Assembly (NCBI GenBank): GCA_022059125.1
Contig: JAEUWY010000004.1
Location: 3,224,001 to 3,288,000, forward strand
Direction of reading: 5' to 3'
Length of the DNA: 64,000 bases
DNA from: Corynespora cassiicola
Taxonomy: Eukaryota; Ascomycota; Dothideomycetes; Pleosporales; Corynesporascaceae
Shown here piece after piece: positions 1-11,929 of this stretch. The notes beneath the pieces were generated by a model. That model was not told where the DNA came from. It did not search any database and saw only the letters and a program-made list of their open reading frames with translations. Position numbers and translations under genes: made by a program. Each line of letters opens with the position of its first letter. Position 1 is the stretch's first letter.

Positions 1-510
1 CCCAAACCAAGGTACCCAAGCCCATGAAGAGAGTGGGTGCAGTGACGAGAGTTTCGACAGTGAAAGGGTTGCTGTCCTAGAAGCATGTTGTCAGGCGATG
101 CTAAGGTTTGAATATGCAAAGAACCCTACCATATAGCTGAAATCCTTCCGAAGTCCACTGTACAGCAGGCTTGCGGCCTGAGCCGGAATGAGCGCCGCGT
201 AAGAATATAATCCGACTGCGAACATTGCCAGGCCAGTCTTCCTGCGGCTCCAGTTCAGTGGATCTGCTGGGCTGTCGGAGGGAATGGGTAGGCTGAGGGT
301 CTGGCCATTGGTGGTGATGAGGAAGACGCTCCCCGATAAGTCAAAGGACTCATGTTTCTGGGACCTGGATAAGGACGATGATGTAAGGGAGGGCTTTCGA
401 TCGAGTGGAGTGCGTAAAGGAGCGGTCATGCGAGAAGAAAATCGCGAGGCAGTGGGCTGGGGCTCCTCGAGGAACACGGAAAAGGTTGGTGAAGGAAGGT
501 TTGCAGCCAT
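1..510 (-). CDS. MFS transporter, N-terminal part (runs off left edge)
   Basis: This is the first part of a drug:H+ antiporter-like major facilitator that would export or import small molecules across the plasma membrane. Exon 1 is 130-510, starting with the ATG at 508-510. A 53-bp intron (77-129) with a GTAGGG donor and TTCTAG acceptor joins in frame to exon 2, which continues past base 1. The roughly 80-residue N-terminal tail is Ser/Pro-rich and cytosolic. It is followed by the PADPLNWSRRK signature that precedes TM1 in fungal DHA-type transporters, then a first membrane segment. The joined exon 2 reads DSNPFTVETLVTAP and then hydrophobic residues. The substrate cannot be told. Only about 150 residues are in the window, so family assignment is good but function is open. 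Confidence 0.85.
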
Positions 511-3046
511 CGTGTCGAACGTCTGGCAGAGTTGGATGTCAGATTATACGGTATGCAGATCGAGGGTCCGTCACAAAGACCCTAAGAAGAGGAGAAGGCG
601 TCGCCTTTTTATCGAAGGTCTTCGCCCAGGAACCACAAGACGCTGGCCAAACCCACACAAACCATAGTGTTGGATAGTGGGAAGAAGAACTGCACCACGT
701 CAGGCTTTGAGTTTTGTCGATCCTGACCCGCCCTGACAGATCCCAAGACCGTGAAACGGTGCAGCCGCGTCCTCGGCGTCCGGTGGACTTGCAAATCGAC
801 AATCCGGGGAAAATTAGAGTTGGCGAGTTGTCGCACGGAAGTTCCTCGGCGGCATATGGTTTCAGAGGCCAGAGCAGAGCCAGCCGGGGGTCATAGAAAC
901 AATTTGGAGAGGTAGGCCCCGGAGAGCGAACCGAGGGCTCTTACTGGCTCGCTGGTCCAAACATGGGAGCCACGCCGCTCCCGCTCTGGTGCGTGCTCAG
1001 GGACAATGCATGGCGGACTAGCGTGAAGCGCGTGAGGCTATGGTCGGAAATGGTCGCAACGGTAGACCAAAACGGTTGCGGGTGGCTCAAGTGGCTCTGC
1101 CCGCGGGCGTCTCGGCGTCCACGGCAGGGTCGGATATGTCAACGGCTCTGCACGGAGCAGCCCTGCGTCGCCTCCATAGACCCTTTCCCAGAAACCGCGC
1201 GATTCCAACGGAGAGAGTTCAGTCTATGCCCGAAAGAGGCGTCAAGAAAGTCTTGGTTTGTGAAAAGAGATGCAATGCGCCCGCCACAGTCTGCGACCGC
1301 AGTCACAAAGCCAAAACACCGCATCAGTGTTCAGGGTAAATGAAGCTGGTTTGGGAAGCCACCTGTCGAGATGATTGCCCGATCTACTGGCGATCGGCGA
1401 GGACCAGCTCGTTCCAGTTCGTTCAGATGACAACCGGGCCGGCGCACATGTCTCTCTGCAGTAGGCCGCGCTGGTGTGTCGGTCGGTCCACGTCTCCACG
1501 GCACTGACTGTGGACCGAGACACTATTGATGGCGACGATCCGTATAACCCCAAGTAGGTCGGTCCATGGGAGAAAGGGGGCTCGTCAAAAAGAGACATGG
1601 CTCCATCCAGGCCGTGTTGAACGTGACGTGGAAAGGTGACCAGCTGGGCAACAGAAACGCGCCAAGCTGCAGTCAAGAGCCCGTATGGCGGACTGCACCA
1701 GAAGCCGGAAGGTGCCCAAACGCTTGGGAGACAGAATCGTCCCACAATTTCCTCTGCTCCTGTTCCGCATGCCTTTCCAAGTAACAACGCCTCGGTATCT
1801 CGGGCTAAGTCACCTGTCCGACTCGGTCGTTGTCGTGTCTTCGGATCCGACTGACGGACGACGCTCATGTCCAACACTTGCAGCACCGCGTCTGCTTGAG
1901 CACTTGTCACAGACGTACCATGGTTGACTACGACGACGACGAGGGATGCGGAGCCAACTCCGCATGGGACATGATTTCCCGAGAGTGCCATTTCCAAAAG
2001 TCCTGTGTACATCCGCACAGACGTTGGGTTCATCATGGCGTTGGGCGCCTTCGGCCTTACCCAGCCTTGGTGGTCTGGCTGTTCGCCTTATGCCAACGGG
2101 GCTTCCTTGTCGTAGAAGCCTCAACTCCCGCCTGCCAAGCCAATCGAGTGGTTGGTGGAACAGATTTTTTTCCCAAACCTCTCTGCCCTAGATTCTAGGC
2201 TTTGTTCAATTTCAAAGAGTGAGTAGTAATCTTGTGTCTGCCTCACTGACTCGGTCGAATAGGGGGGGCAAGACGGCTCTGTAAATTCGGCCGAGTAAAA
2301 ATGATTTGCAAATGCGTCCGAGCACGTGCATCTCGATTTGCAGTTCACTCGCTGCGCGCGCAACCGGCATCTGATATGTAATGACATGGAGTCTGAAACG
2401 GCCTCGTTCGTCTACGGGTTGCCGTTGAGCGTAGTGGTTTCGTCCGGTCATTGGTGCGAGGCAACTTAGCCGTTGATAGAGCTGGTGGCGCTTCCCGCTG
2501 CACTACAATAGTCTCCACCTTTCTCCGCAAATCCCCATCGCTCTCGCCAAAGCTTGGTGTCGCTTGTATCAGCCCTAGAAATCATAACGACAGTAGCAGC
2601 CTCATAAGTGTTGCAATCCTTACCACGCATGATGTGTTCATCCGCTGCATCAACACATTTCGTCCGTGAAGGTGGCCATCTGCGGGGGCACGGCTGGGTG
2701 CCATTATTCAAAGGCGGCCATGTCGAGTTAGAGTGCGAGCAAGCATCATCCCTTTTCCATTGTCTTTCGGCGCTGACGTTCGATGCCAGAGAAAAGGACG
2801 CGTTATACTTCCCTTCCACGGCCTAGCACCTTTCTCCAGCTCCTGTAGTGAGACCCGAATGTGTGAGGTTGAGGGCCGATCCGAGAATAGCATGCCAAGG
2901 ATGCCGAAGAAAGCACGAAGGAGAATGCGACCGGGAAACCGAAGCGCCCAAGCCATCAAGCATCGGCGATTGTACCGTCCCAAGATATGCAACTCAAAGT
3001 TTAATTGTTCAAGCATTGCACAACTCCCCGTCGAATCCGCCTCATG
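511..3046. other. gene-free stretch, 2.5 kb
   Basis: No coding region could be supported. Open frames occur on both strands, the longest a 264-codon minus frame at 1242-2036, but they are low in recognisable motif content, overlap each other and lack convincing splice or start context. The left half is GC-rich. It should contain the promoter of the MFS gene that starts at 510 and the 3' flank of the DUF3433 gene ending at 3047. Confidence 0.5.
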
Positions 3047-6000
3047 TTAAGACTTTCTTACTCTGGGCATCCATTCCACCTCTCTTAGTCCTTCGCCGTC
3101 CGCCTCGATTCCGAACCTCGATACGCCCCTCTGATCCCTGAACCAGCCCAAATGCATCCGAACGCTCTCGAATCTTTTCAATTCGGTCTCATCAAACCTA
3201 CCTGTTAGCTCCAGGAGGTTGTCACTGCCTGCGACCCATACCAAGACGTCGCCAAGGCAGTCGACGCTCTTCTGCAGGGACTTGAGGTATATCCTCTAGA
3301 CAGCAGCAACAACTACAATGGTAAGTGCAAGCCATACCAGAATAGCGGCAGAGATGAAAGTGGCAACGTCATTCATACGAAGGACTTGGACCCTTTTGCT
3401 GACTTGCGCCGTGGTACCGCGCTCCGTGTCCAGGACAGGATACTCGTTGGAGTAGCTGGGGGGAAGGTTGTTATCTCGAAATAGGAACATTGCCTCCGCA
3501 TCACTGGATTCCGTGAAATTGATGACAGGCCCAGGATCGCCCATTGTAGTTCCGATGCCTTGGAACGCCCAGCCTCCGTCTCGGAGCGATACCGTGTTGC
3601 TCACAAAGTGCTGGAAGAAGGTTTGAAACGCCCTTTGAGTGAGTTCGATAAGAGTGTCAGCGTTCAGGAGTGCTCTCGGGTCCTTTTTCGCCATGGAATA
3701 CATGGAGTACGTCATGAAGTCCGCATTAATGCCGTTTTCCGAGTCGCGAATGTTGAACGTCATGTCGTCTATCATCTCCACGCTCGTGTCGCCAGTGCCA
3801 TGCGAGAAGGGCTGTGCTCCTTCCAGGGCTCCAAGGTCGGCCGAGCTGAGAAGTGCTGCAGTGAAGAGGACGCCATAGCTAGAGAAAAATCAGACCGTGG
3901 CCTTTCTGTATCCATGGTTTGGCTGCAACTTACCTTGTTGTGATATTCCGGGTCGTGTTCGGATACAGTTCCTTCACGCTATCACTAGGCCAGTCATGGA
4001 TAACGAAAGGATCTGTCCACGCCCGATCCACAGGGCTCGGTTCGTCGTCCAGGATGCGGTAAGATAGGACTTGTAAAGTGTTCTTGTCCACCGTGACTTC
4101 GGATTCACTCGACTCAATCACTGGCTTGCAGGTCAAGGCCTGAAATTCGGGCGGCTGTTTGAAAATTAAATGTGAAGATCTGTTCTGTCTCACAGGGTGG
4201 AACTGAGGGTCATAGGCCAATCGGTAATCGGCACGACCCTCTCCGTGCAACCACTTGCTAGTAAAGTTGAAGGGCCACTGTTGAAAAGCGTGTGGGAACA
4301 ATGTCCCTGGTTTGCTTCCAGGAGCAAAAGACCAGTAACCAAGACCTACGGTGGGGTTCTCGTCGGTACTCGAGCTATTCGAACAGCATATCGGAGATGC
4401 GTAATGTGTAGTCATAGTGGTATTGTAATTCCCCGGCTCAAACAACAGCGTGTCCAGTTTGTAGCCGCTCTCCCAATCCGTAGGGTTGAGCGTTGTATTC
4501 CATTGAAAGGAGTTTGTCAAGTTCGTTTCCGTAGCCCAGTATGACACATTTGTCGCTTCCGGAATAGCGGTGCAATCTAGACGTGCGCGAAGTGCTGTTG
4601 TTTTGACAGACACGTTTACTGCCGACAAAGATGCAAATTCATTCGTACGATCTTGTGCTTTCCCGGTATTCTGTAAACTGATGCTATCATCAACGTGAGA
4701 TATGTCAAGGGGAATAAAACTCCACTCATCACGGCTCCAGCTGGGGTGGGATCCATTAAGTGACATTTGAATGGTGGCGGTATACCTGTAGGCTTTAGTA
4801 TGAGTGCAGTCTTAATGATGAAATCTTTTGAAGATACTTGGGAGCTTACATCCAATTCGAAGATACTCCTCGAAACGCTTGTCCGAGAATTTGCTTCGCA
4901 CCAGTCGCACCAGCTACCCAGTCGAGATCTACAGCGAGAAGATTCGGGACCTGTCTGAGTTCTAGACTACGTTCGACTGGAACAGATGTAATGACGTTTG
5001 TGGTCTCCTTTTCGAAGAGAGCTGACATAGACACAACAACTTTTCAACATATTCGAGTCAGCATAATAATCCAAATATGAGCGATGATGGAGTATCTCGA
5101 GTTGAAGCACTGCTGACTTACAGATTTGGGAAAGGGTCGTCCCCAAAGTAATGGCGACAAGCATCCAATGTCTGTGCTTCAATGCCTTTACCATTGCCCA
5201 TGCCCAGTAAGATGATTGATAGGATAGTCACACACCATATTTTGGTTTCAATGGTTCCTTTGACATGGCTAGATACGGTTGCAGTCGTCGAAGAGTTGCA
5301 TCGAGCGAACTCCACCACAAACTGATGCCTATGGCCAAGATAGTCGGAACTATCGAGAAGGGAGCAAACGCACTAATCTGGCTGCTCAAGAAAGGTAAAT
5401 TGGTTTCCCAGACGAACGCGCTTTTGTAGAGAAGAGATTCCCGAGCAAAAATGTAGAGGGTAATTAACCCGGCGAGAACGCATGCAAGGTAAGCACAAAG
5501 TGCTACCAGGGTACGGAAACGCATAACAGAAGGAACCTTATCCCTCTTTTGTTTTTTGTCTTTACCAATTTTCTCAGTTGAGCTTCGCGACTGCTGAAGA
5601 TGACCCGAAGCCATCATATGTGATTTCTCTTTCAAATTTGAAATTTCATCTGGTGAGCCACTCGACAGGTCCCGCAGTGAATTCCGCGCACTGGATCCTA
5701 TTTTTATTAAACGAGCGACCCCAAATGCCGTTGCCGGATCAGTAGCTAACTGCAAAGGTCGATGCATGGGTCGTGTGAGCAATATTAGAACGGTCACCAG
5801 GATGAATTCTAGGAAGAAAAGAATTGCGAGAGCGATCCCCACCCCGGAAATGACGAGAACTCTCTTTTTGGGAGTGATCATGGTTCCAGTAATAGTTTCT
5901 TCCTTTGTAGACTGATCATTGGTGAACGAGTGCAGAAGCAATTCCCCAAAGAAGCGATTTCTGATCAGGGCCGCGCGATCGGTCAGGTCGGGTGCATGTG

Positions 6001-7800
6001 CTACAGAGGTCAGATTGAACCCATACAAAGCACCTAGTAAAGAGGCTGAGCCTCCAAACTCCCCTTCAGTGAGTGCGTATGCTCGGGCCAAATACGAAGC
6101 CCAGTCCTGATGAAGATACAAGTCCTGGAGCCGGGTACGATTAAGCAGTGAAGATGGAACGGGCTGGCGCTTCTCCTTGAATATCGACTCGTCCACCACA
6201 ATTTCCGATCCTGAGGAGGAAATCGCAGCAGTGACAGGCATGTGTGCCATGTAGGGTGTTGAGGAGCACAAATGAGCTTGGAAGGTGTTGTTGCTCAGGA
6301 ACTGAAGGGGGGTGGTGGTGTTCAGACAAGTGCTTCCGGGGTCGGGCAAGAGACCAACCCATTCGACTAATGGCGTTGTTGAAAACAAGATTTCCCGGTT
6401 ATCACATTCAGCCGAACTGTTAGAGCGGAAAAAATACCGAGGGTCATTCATAGGCGGTTCCTCGGACTTCATATAATGCCGCCATGTAACGGTATCGCCC
6501 TGGGGTCCAAATAATAGATTTTCAGCCGTTACTGATGTAAAGAAATGCGTAAGATTTGTCCATTGGGCTCCTCCTTGAGGTAGAATCCTCATGATGCTGG
6601 GTTCCAGTTCCAATCTGTACTCGCAGCCATCCGATGATTGCATGATCAGCGACATCATCTGTTGCGAGCAGTGCAGAGTGTCGTTTGATCCACTGAGTGG
6701 ATAGTCGCCACTGATAATTCTCGAATCACGAGCCGTAACATCCATAGGCACACATCCGAGTTCGTTAGTCAATACCGTTGTCGTGAACTGCCACGTTTGG
6801 ACCGCTTCCCCTAACCTTGGACCAAGGGGTTGCTGGATATTCGACGGCCACGACGGCATGATCATGTAGCTTCCCGACAGCCATGCCGATGTAGGTACAC
6901 CTTGTAGCAAGTTTCCAATCGCCCGAAAATACGTCTCTCGAAGGGGATTTAAAGGTAAGGAAGCGTCCATGCTGGGGACCATTTGGCGAAAATCGACGCG
7001 CAAAGGTACTGCGACTTCATCTGAGAACAAAAAGGAAGCAGATAGTGGCGAAATGGCTAGGAAACCGAGTATGTGCGCGGCAGATGCAAGGAAAAGTGCC
7101 CAACTCCTCTTGCCACTGTTTCTCTTCTTGGACAACCCATCCGAAAGGCAAAACCACCATGCACGTGGAGTCTGGAGAAGAGACCATTGGGCATGGATAC
7201 CTTTTCCTCTAGACATTCTAGCGAAAGGCTCTGTTCTTCTGACATCTTCGAATAAGACTGCGAGTTGTTGCACGTAGAGAACGGCGATCAACGTAGGAAC
7301 AAAACGCCAGCCAAACAACAATGCAGAGGTGCCGTTGTCGGGTCCCAGGCCGTGGTTACGATCCGAATACCAAATTAGTAGTACTATAATCAGACAGAGG
7401 ATTAGAGAGATCGCTGCAAGAGACGCGAGGAATGGCCATTGGAGCGTATATGGGACCCAGGACGCGTTGTGTTGGCTTGTGTCCGGACACTTGTCTACAA
7501 TTCATTAGCTTGGAATCCAGTAATAATGATGAAACGTGCTATTTTACCAACTGACTCGGAGGTGTGCGGGCCGCCATGATGAATCAAATTTTCGAGCTCT
7601 GCAGGTCGGCTGTTTTCATTCAGATCATATTGCTCGGTGGGAGCTGCCGAGCGGCTTGCGGGAGTAGAGTCTGAATACAAATAACTTGCGCGACGTTCCA
7701 AAGGTGGAGATCGCCCATTTACATGCTCATCTTGAACCCTTTCCTCAAGCTCTATGTTGGCGTGTGCTGCGATGGGCATATATGCCTTGGCGTTGTCCAT
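3047..7800 (-). pseudogene. DUF3433 membrane protein gene with two in-frame stop codons
   Basis: A fungal DUF3433 gene of unknown function. Exons are 7548-7800, 5122-7494, 4850-5039, 3934-4785 and 3047-3878, all with canonical GT-AG introns, joining to 1500 codons. The protein has two copies of the domain: a membrane segment, a GWRFVPTLIAVLY-like block, a large N-glycosylation-rich ectodomain, then a second LSYQSSYWAWA / HWMLVAITLGT block and a second ectodomain, a last membrane helix (WLALTIVVVAAV) and a cytosolic VLVWVAGSDNLLEL tail. The frame is broken only by TGA at 5228-5230, between the two copies, and TAG at 3296-3298, just after the last helix. Family-like sequence continues in the same frame after each. 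Both could arise by single C-to-T changes (CGA to TGA, CAG to TAG). A young pseudogene is the simplest reading. The TGA is followed by CTA, the known readthrough context, so readthrough or RNA editing remains possible. Confidence 0.75.
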
Positions 7801-8281
7801 CGCGATCCCAACCCTTGTTTAGACAAGAAAGGAAAGGAAAGAAGGACTGCCGTTAGGGAGAGAGGTCAGTTATATAATATATAGAAGCTTGCAAATTCGG
7901 GGCGGCAACATGAGACACGACATTGGACGCCTTTCGGGGCGGTTTCTGACGTTGGGGGCCAAGTTTAGACCCTAATCGTCCAAGTTGCTCAGCTGATGGA
8001 ACACAATATAATACCCACTCACCCTGGTAGGCACGTATTGCGCTTACCTGTTCACATCGAGTAGCTTTTCGATGTCGGTTGTGCGCACAAAAAAATCCAT
8101 CCCTAAATTTTGCATTCGCACTATCGACACTGGAACAATACGATTATTTACTCAACTTTGTCACAGCGCTATACTCTAACGATTTGCTTCTAACTAATGA
8201 CGGAATCCTATCCCGACACTACTTATACAACGCCTTGTCGCCGATGATACCATTTGCTATGAAACCTGTTGTCCTCAATGT
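7801..8281. other. intergenic, promoter of the DUF3433 gene and 3' flank of the aminopeptidase gene
   Basis: No gene is supported in these 481 bases. The 140-codon plus frame at 8079-8501 overlaps the aminopeptidase exon antisense and has no motif. Confidence 0.5.
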
Positions 8282-10202
8282 TCATGCCTTGAATTCAGCA
8301 TCGATCTTCTCGAAGTTTTCCAGGAAGCTTTGGAAGGCGAAGACACCAAGGCCTGGGTCCAAACTACCCGTGGTTGCACGGATGGAATGCATGCTTAGTT
8401 GTGGTATTCCACAATCGATCGCTCTGATGCCAGTCTGTGCAGAAAGCATAGGTCCAACTGTACCGCCGCTCCTACTGTCGTTTCGGATTTGGAAGACTTG
8501 AAGTTTGGGGTCCTGTTTCCTCACACCGATGTCTGTATCAACACACCGTTGAAGTACTGCAGTGCTAACTGCATCGGTAGTCATGTGGGCGTTTGAATCC
8601 GCTGATACAGCAGGTCCAACGTTCAGGCGAGGAGAATGGTTTTCGAGGTATGCATTCAAGAAGTTTGGGTTAACTGAATGGATCACATCGCTGCTGACCA
8701 AGAAAGAGTTGGCGTAGGTCCGGCCAACAAGACTACGAACACCCTTGTCCGCAAACTCGTCGACAATGCGCTCAACGACTGTTGGCAAGAAGTTGCCACG
8801 GGCACCCTGGCGGAGCAAAGATCCAACTTCTTCATCATCGAACAGTGCGACCATTTTGATCTGTGAAGAAGAAGAGATTGATGTGTTGAGGAGGGCCTGA
8901 ATGGCTGCCCAGGAGCACAGCTTATCATCAATGCGGCCTGCAAAGATAAACTCTTTGTCGATACCTCCAACCGTAGCAGGTTGGACGTCGAACAACTCTA
9001 GCTCCCAGTTGACTATGCTCGAGTCTGTCATGCGTCAGTGAGGAACGAGAATTTTTTGAAGAGGATGACTCACAGTCTTGGATACTGAGCTCCTTGCAGA
9101 TTGCCCTGACAAGGCGTTCAGGTTGTGTTGCGACAAAAGCTCCCTCTCCACCTAGGATGCTTGGCTTAAACTCTTCCTGCGAAGACGCTGCGCCAATGTC
9201 GGAATTATCCAGACCAATGATGGGCACCATGTTTGTTTCTTTATTGAACGGCCCCACAGCAGCAGCACCGAAGTGAGGAGCAAGCGTCGGAATTCTCGCA
9301 ATTGGCCAATCTAGCTTCACGAGCTTGGTGACAATCTTTCCGTTTTCTTTGACAAGAACACGACCTCCGATTCCAAGATCGCGATCCCACCAAGTGTTGT
9401 TCAATGCTCCGGCATATGGTGCTACGCCAAGTTGCACGAAGCCTGCCTTGGTCCTCAGCTTGGGGATCGGCTTCAATTTTGCAGTTAGAGCGTCAATGTG
9501 GCCGGCCACAATCGCCGCCCCGTTGCCAACTTCATAGCCTTCTCCCAATGCAAAAGCTATGAGAGAGGAACCATTACGGTCCACGTAGTACTTTCCACCC
9601 TTCTCTAGATTCCAGGTGTCACGTTCGGAAAGTTTTTTATATCCGTTCTTTTCAAGATCTTTGGCCACGGCGTCCACGGCGTGAAAGACGGTCGGGTTTG
9701 CCGTCATAAAATCAGTGAACGGCTTGGTATATATTTCAGGGCCTTCTCGTTCCCGTCGTGGTTTCGCCTGCGTCGATGGAGAGGCGGGGGCTTCGGGGAT
9801 CTTGGGCGGCACGGGCGGAGGGCTCTGTTGCTCGCGCGGTGCTTCGAGGACGTCGTCGAGATCGATCAGATTGTCATATGGGTTGGCGATGCTATGTCTA
9901 TGGAAATCTCGCAGTGTAGTAGAGCGCCGAGTGCGCTGCTCGATATCCGCACGCACATCGGCATTGCGTTGACGCGGCGGGGCGACTTCGCTCCACGGAT
10001 TCGAGCGGGCGACGAGCACATCCCGGACATAGGGATTTCCTCCATTAGGCCTGCCAACTTCGTTTCTGCGAGCAGGTCGGGAAGGCAGCGTTGTCAGGGT
10101 GCGCGAAAGGCCGGGCTCACGGGATTGGGGAGGCGGCGACGGGTCGGCGTAGAGATCGGCATGAGATACCGTCTTGCGGAGGGAAGGATGATTCTTGGTC
10201 AT
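8282..10202 (-). CDS. APE1: vacuolar aminopeptidase I-like M18 metallopeptidase
   Basis: A zinc aminopeptidase of family M18, which trims neutral and acidic N-terminal residues from peptides, in yeast inside the vacuole after delivery by the Cvt/autophagy route. Exons are 9074-10202 and 8282-9024, split by a 49-bp GTGAGT...ACAG intron, giving 623 residues. The catalytic domain starts near residue 156. GHIDAL (His235, Asp237) matches the Ape1 form of the first zinc motif rather than the DNPEP form. Downstream are the RIDDKLC, DDEEVGS, SADSNAHMT and LSMHSIR motifs that carry the other metal ligands and the catalytic Glu. The first 155 residues are Pro/Arg-rich and low in complexity, much longer than the yeast 45-residue propeptide, and may be a targeting region. 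No other gene overlaps on the sense strand. Confidence 0.92.
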
Positions 10203-11000
10203 GTTTAGCGGCTTGTCCAGCGTTCCGGCAGGGAGCGATCAGGACGGAGAGAAGAGGGGGGATAGAGGGTAGTGTTATGGGGGAGGGAATGAGGCGGAGT
10301 GAAGCTGGGGGAGCGCTGGGCGGTGGAGCGGTGCGGAGGATAACGCAAGCTCTAGGCCAGGTCCCGCCACGTGGGGCTGTGTTGGGGGTGTGGCGCGTCA
10401 GAAAGCGGAAGGTATCCGCGTCGATTGGCTCATGTGCTCGGCGTGTCTGACGCCGAATCCCTCACTGTCTTATCAGATGACACAGGGGTTGATTGCGGAG
10501 GTTACCAGCCTTGGAAGTAAACACGAAGGAAATCACGGTCGGGAATCGGGTGTAGATCGTAGGAGCATTCCCGTCCAATTTCATTTGCAATCGAACCCGT
10601 GCTATCGTCAAATTATCTCAGGTCCCTATCCAGCCAGAATGCTTCTCCTTAAAGACCACTGCAGAGACTCCGTCATATGCCACACCATCTCGCCAGACAT
10701 GCAGTTTGTAAAAGAGGGCAGAAACGACAGGCATCGTGCATCCGCGTGTGCCTTGCATGCAGCACTGGGGTATTGTGTATTCCAAGCAAGTAGCAACGGG
10801 GACAAACGTCATCATGAAAACGCAAATAAAAGGCTGAGCCTGAATTGAATTGATAATGGGAAGACTCGGGCCAAACACGAGCTCGCGGTGAGAGATCAGA
10901 CCGAAAGAAGGGCTAGGTCAGCTGGGCCATACACACCCAAAGCATATCCTGATCACATCCCATCGAAATCCCAACGAAGAAACTACCACCTCATCGCAGG
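10203..11000. other. intergenic, promoter of the M18 peptidase gene
   Basis: 798 bases with no supportable gene. A G-rich stretch at 10240-10390 lies just upstream of the aminopeptidase start. The rest is the 3' flank of the inhibitor-2 gene. Confidence 0.45.
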
Positions 11001-11929
11001 CTATTGACCATTAGGAATAGTCGGTGGGCGAGGGACTGCAGGCGTGTCGTCTTCGTCCTCGTCCATGTCTTCGGGGTGCCTGCATTGCATGTCAGCTCAC
11101 CGTCCATGACCAAGCTGCACCGCGGACTTGGACTTACCCCAGCAGATCCTTCACGTTCTTCATCTCATAATGTTTCTTTCGCATCTCCTCGAACTTCTTG
11201 TGCTTCTCCTTCTCCTCGGCTGTCATGTTCAGGAACTCTTCTCCATGATGGCCTGGCTCGCTCTCCGCGTCTGGGTCCACAATGACACGCTTCTCACTCT
11301 CTGGTGTTTGCGAGTTCCGCGCCTGCAGCTCCGGTTCCCCAAGGTCGAAGTCGGGAATGTCATCCATCTTGGGCTTGCGGGCCTTTGGCTTGTCGTCCAG
11401 CTCGTCCACCTTGAGGTCCTGCGCATTGAGCATCTCAATCTCCTCCTCGTCCTCGGTGGGGTCGTATTGCTTAGCATAGGGCGTCTTTGGCTCTGTGATT
11501 TTCATGGTGCTGTCCCGCTGCTGCTCCGTGAGATATAGATTTGCCTCGTCCCACTTGAGCCTCGGGCTGTTCTCGTCGGCCGCCACGCTCGTGCCGGATT
11601 GGCGACGCGATCCGGGCCCACGGGGGTTTGAAGAGGAGCGGCGGTGGGGGCCGGCATTCTTGAGGGTATTTTCGAGCACAATCTCCTTCTCCGAGAGCTC
11701 GCGACCGAGGGGAGGCCGCTCGCCAGGGGAGACTGGGCTGATGGGGTTGGCAGGAGCGACGTCGGTCGTGGGTGAGGTTTGCGAGTTGGAGCGGTATGAG
11801 CTGGAGTTCTTGAGGATGCCTGTCTCCGGGATTAGACGTGAGCGGCGCACAGGCGCGGGGTAGTCACTTGCCCTTTGGCCGCTCTGGGTGGTGGGAGGGC
11901 GAATGCAGTTGAGGCGAGTGCTGCGTCAT
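11001..11929 (-). CDS. GLC8: protein phosphatase inhibitor 2 (IPP-2/Glc8 family)
   Basis: A regulator of type 1 protein phosphatase (PP1/Glc7). Exons are 11872-11929, 11138-11819 and 11001-11079, giving 272 residues. The three PP1 contacts of inhibitor 2 are visible: PKGILKN near residue 18, KWDEANLYL near the middle, and [13 protein letters not shown] near the C-terminus. The EPKTPY motif matches the site phosphorylated by GSK3-type kinases. The first intron begins with GC, not GT: the frame of PKGILKN only closes if the donor is AAGG|GCAAGT and the acceptor is GACAG|GCATCC. The second intron is GT-AG. Starting at the downstream ATG (11850) would lose the first PP1-binding motif, so I chose the ATG at 11927-11929. 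An in-frame ATG upstream (12071-12073) is possible but gives only Pro-rich sequence. Confidence 0.9.

Noticed and set aside
1242..2036. 264-codon minus-strand open frame
   Set aside because: No motif, odd composition and overlap with open frames on the other strand; GC-rich sequence favours chance frames.
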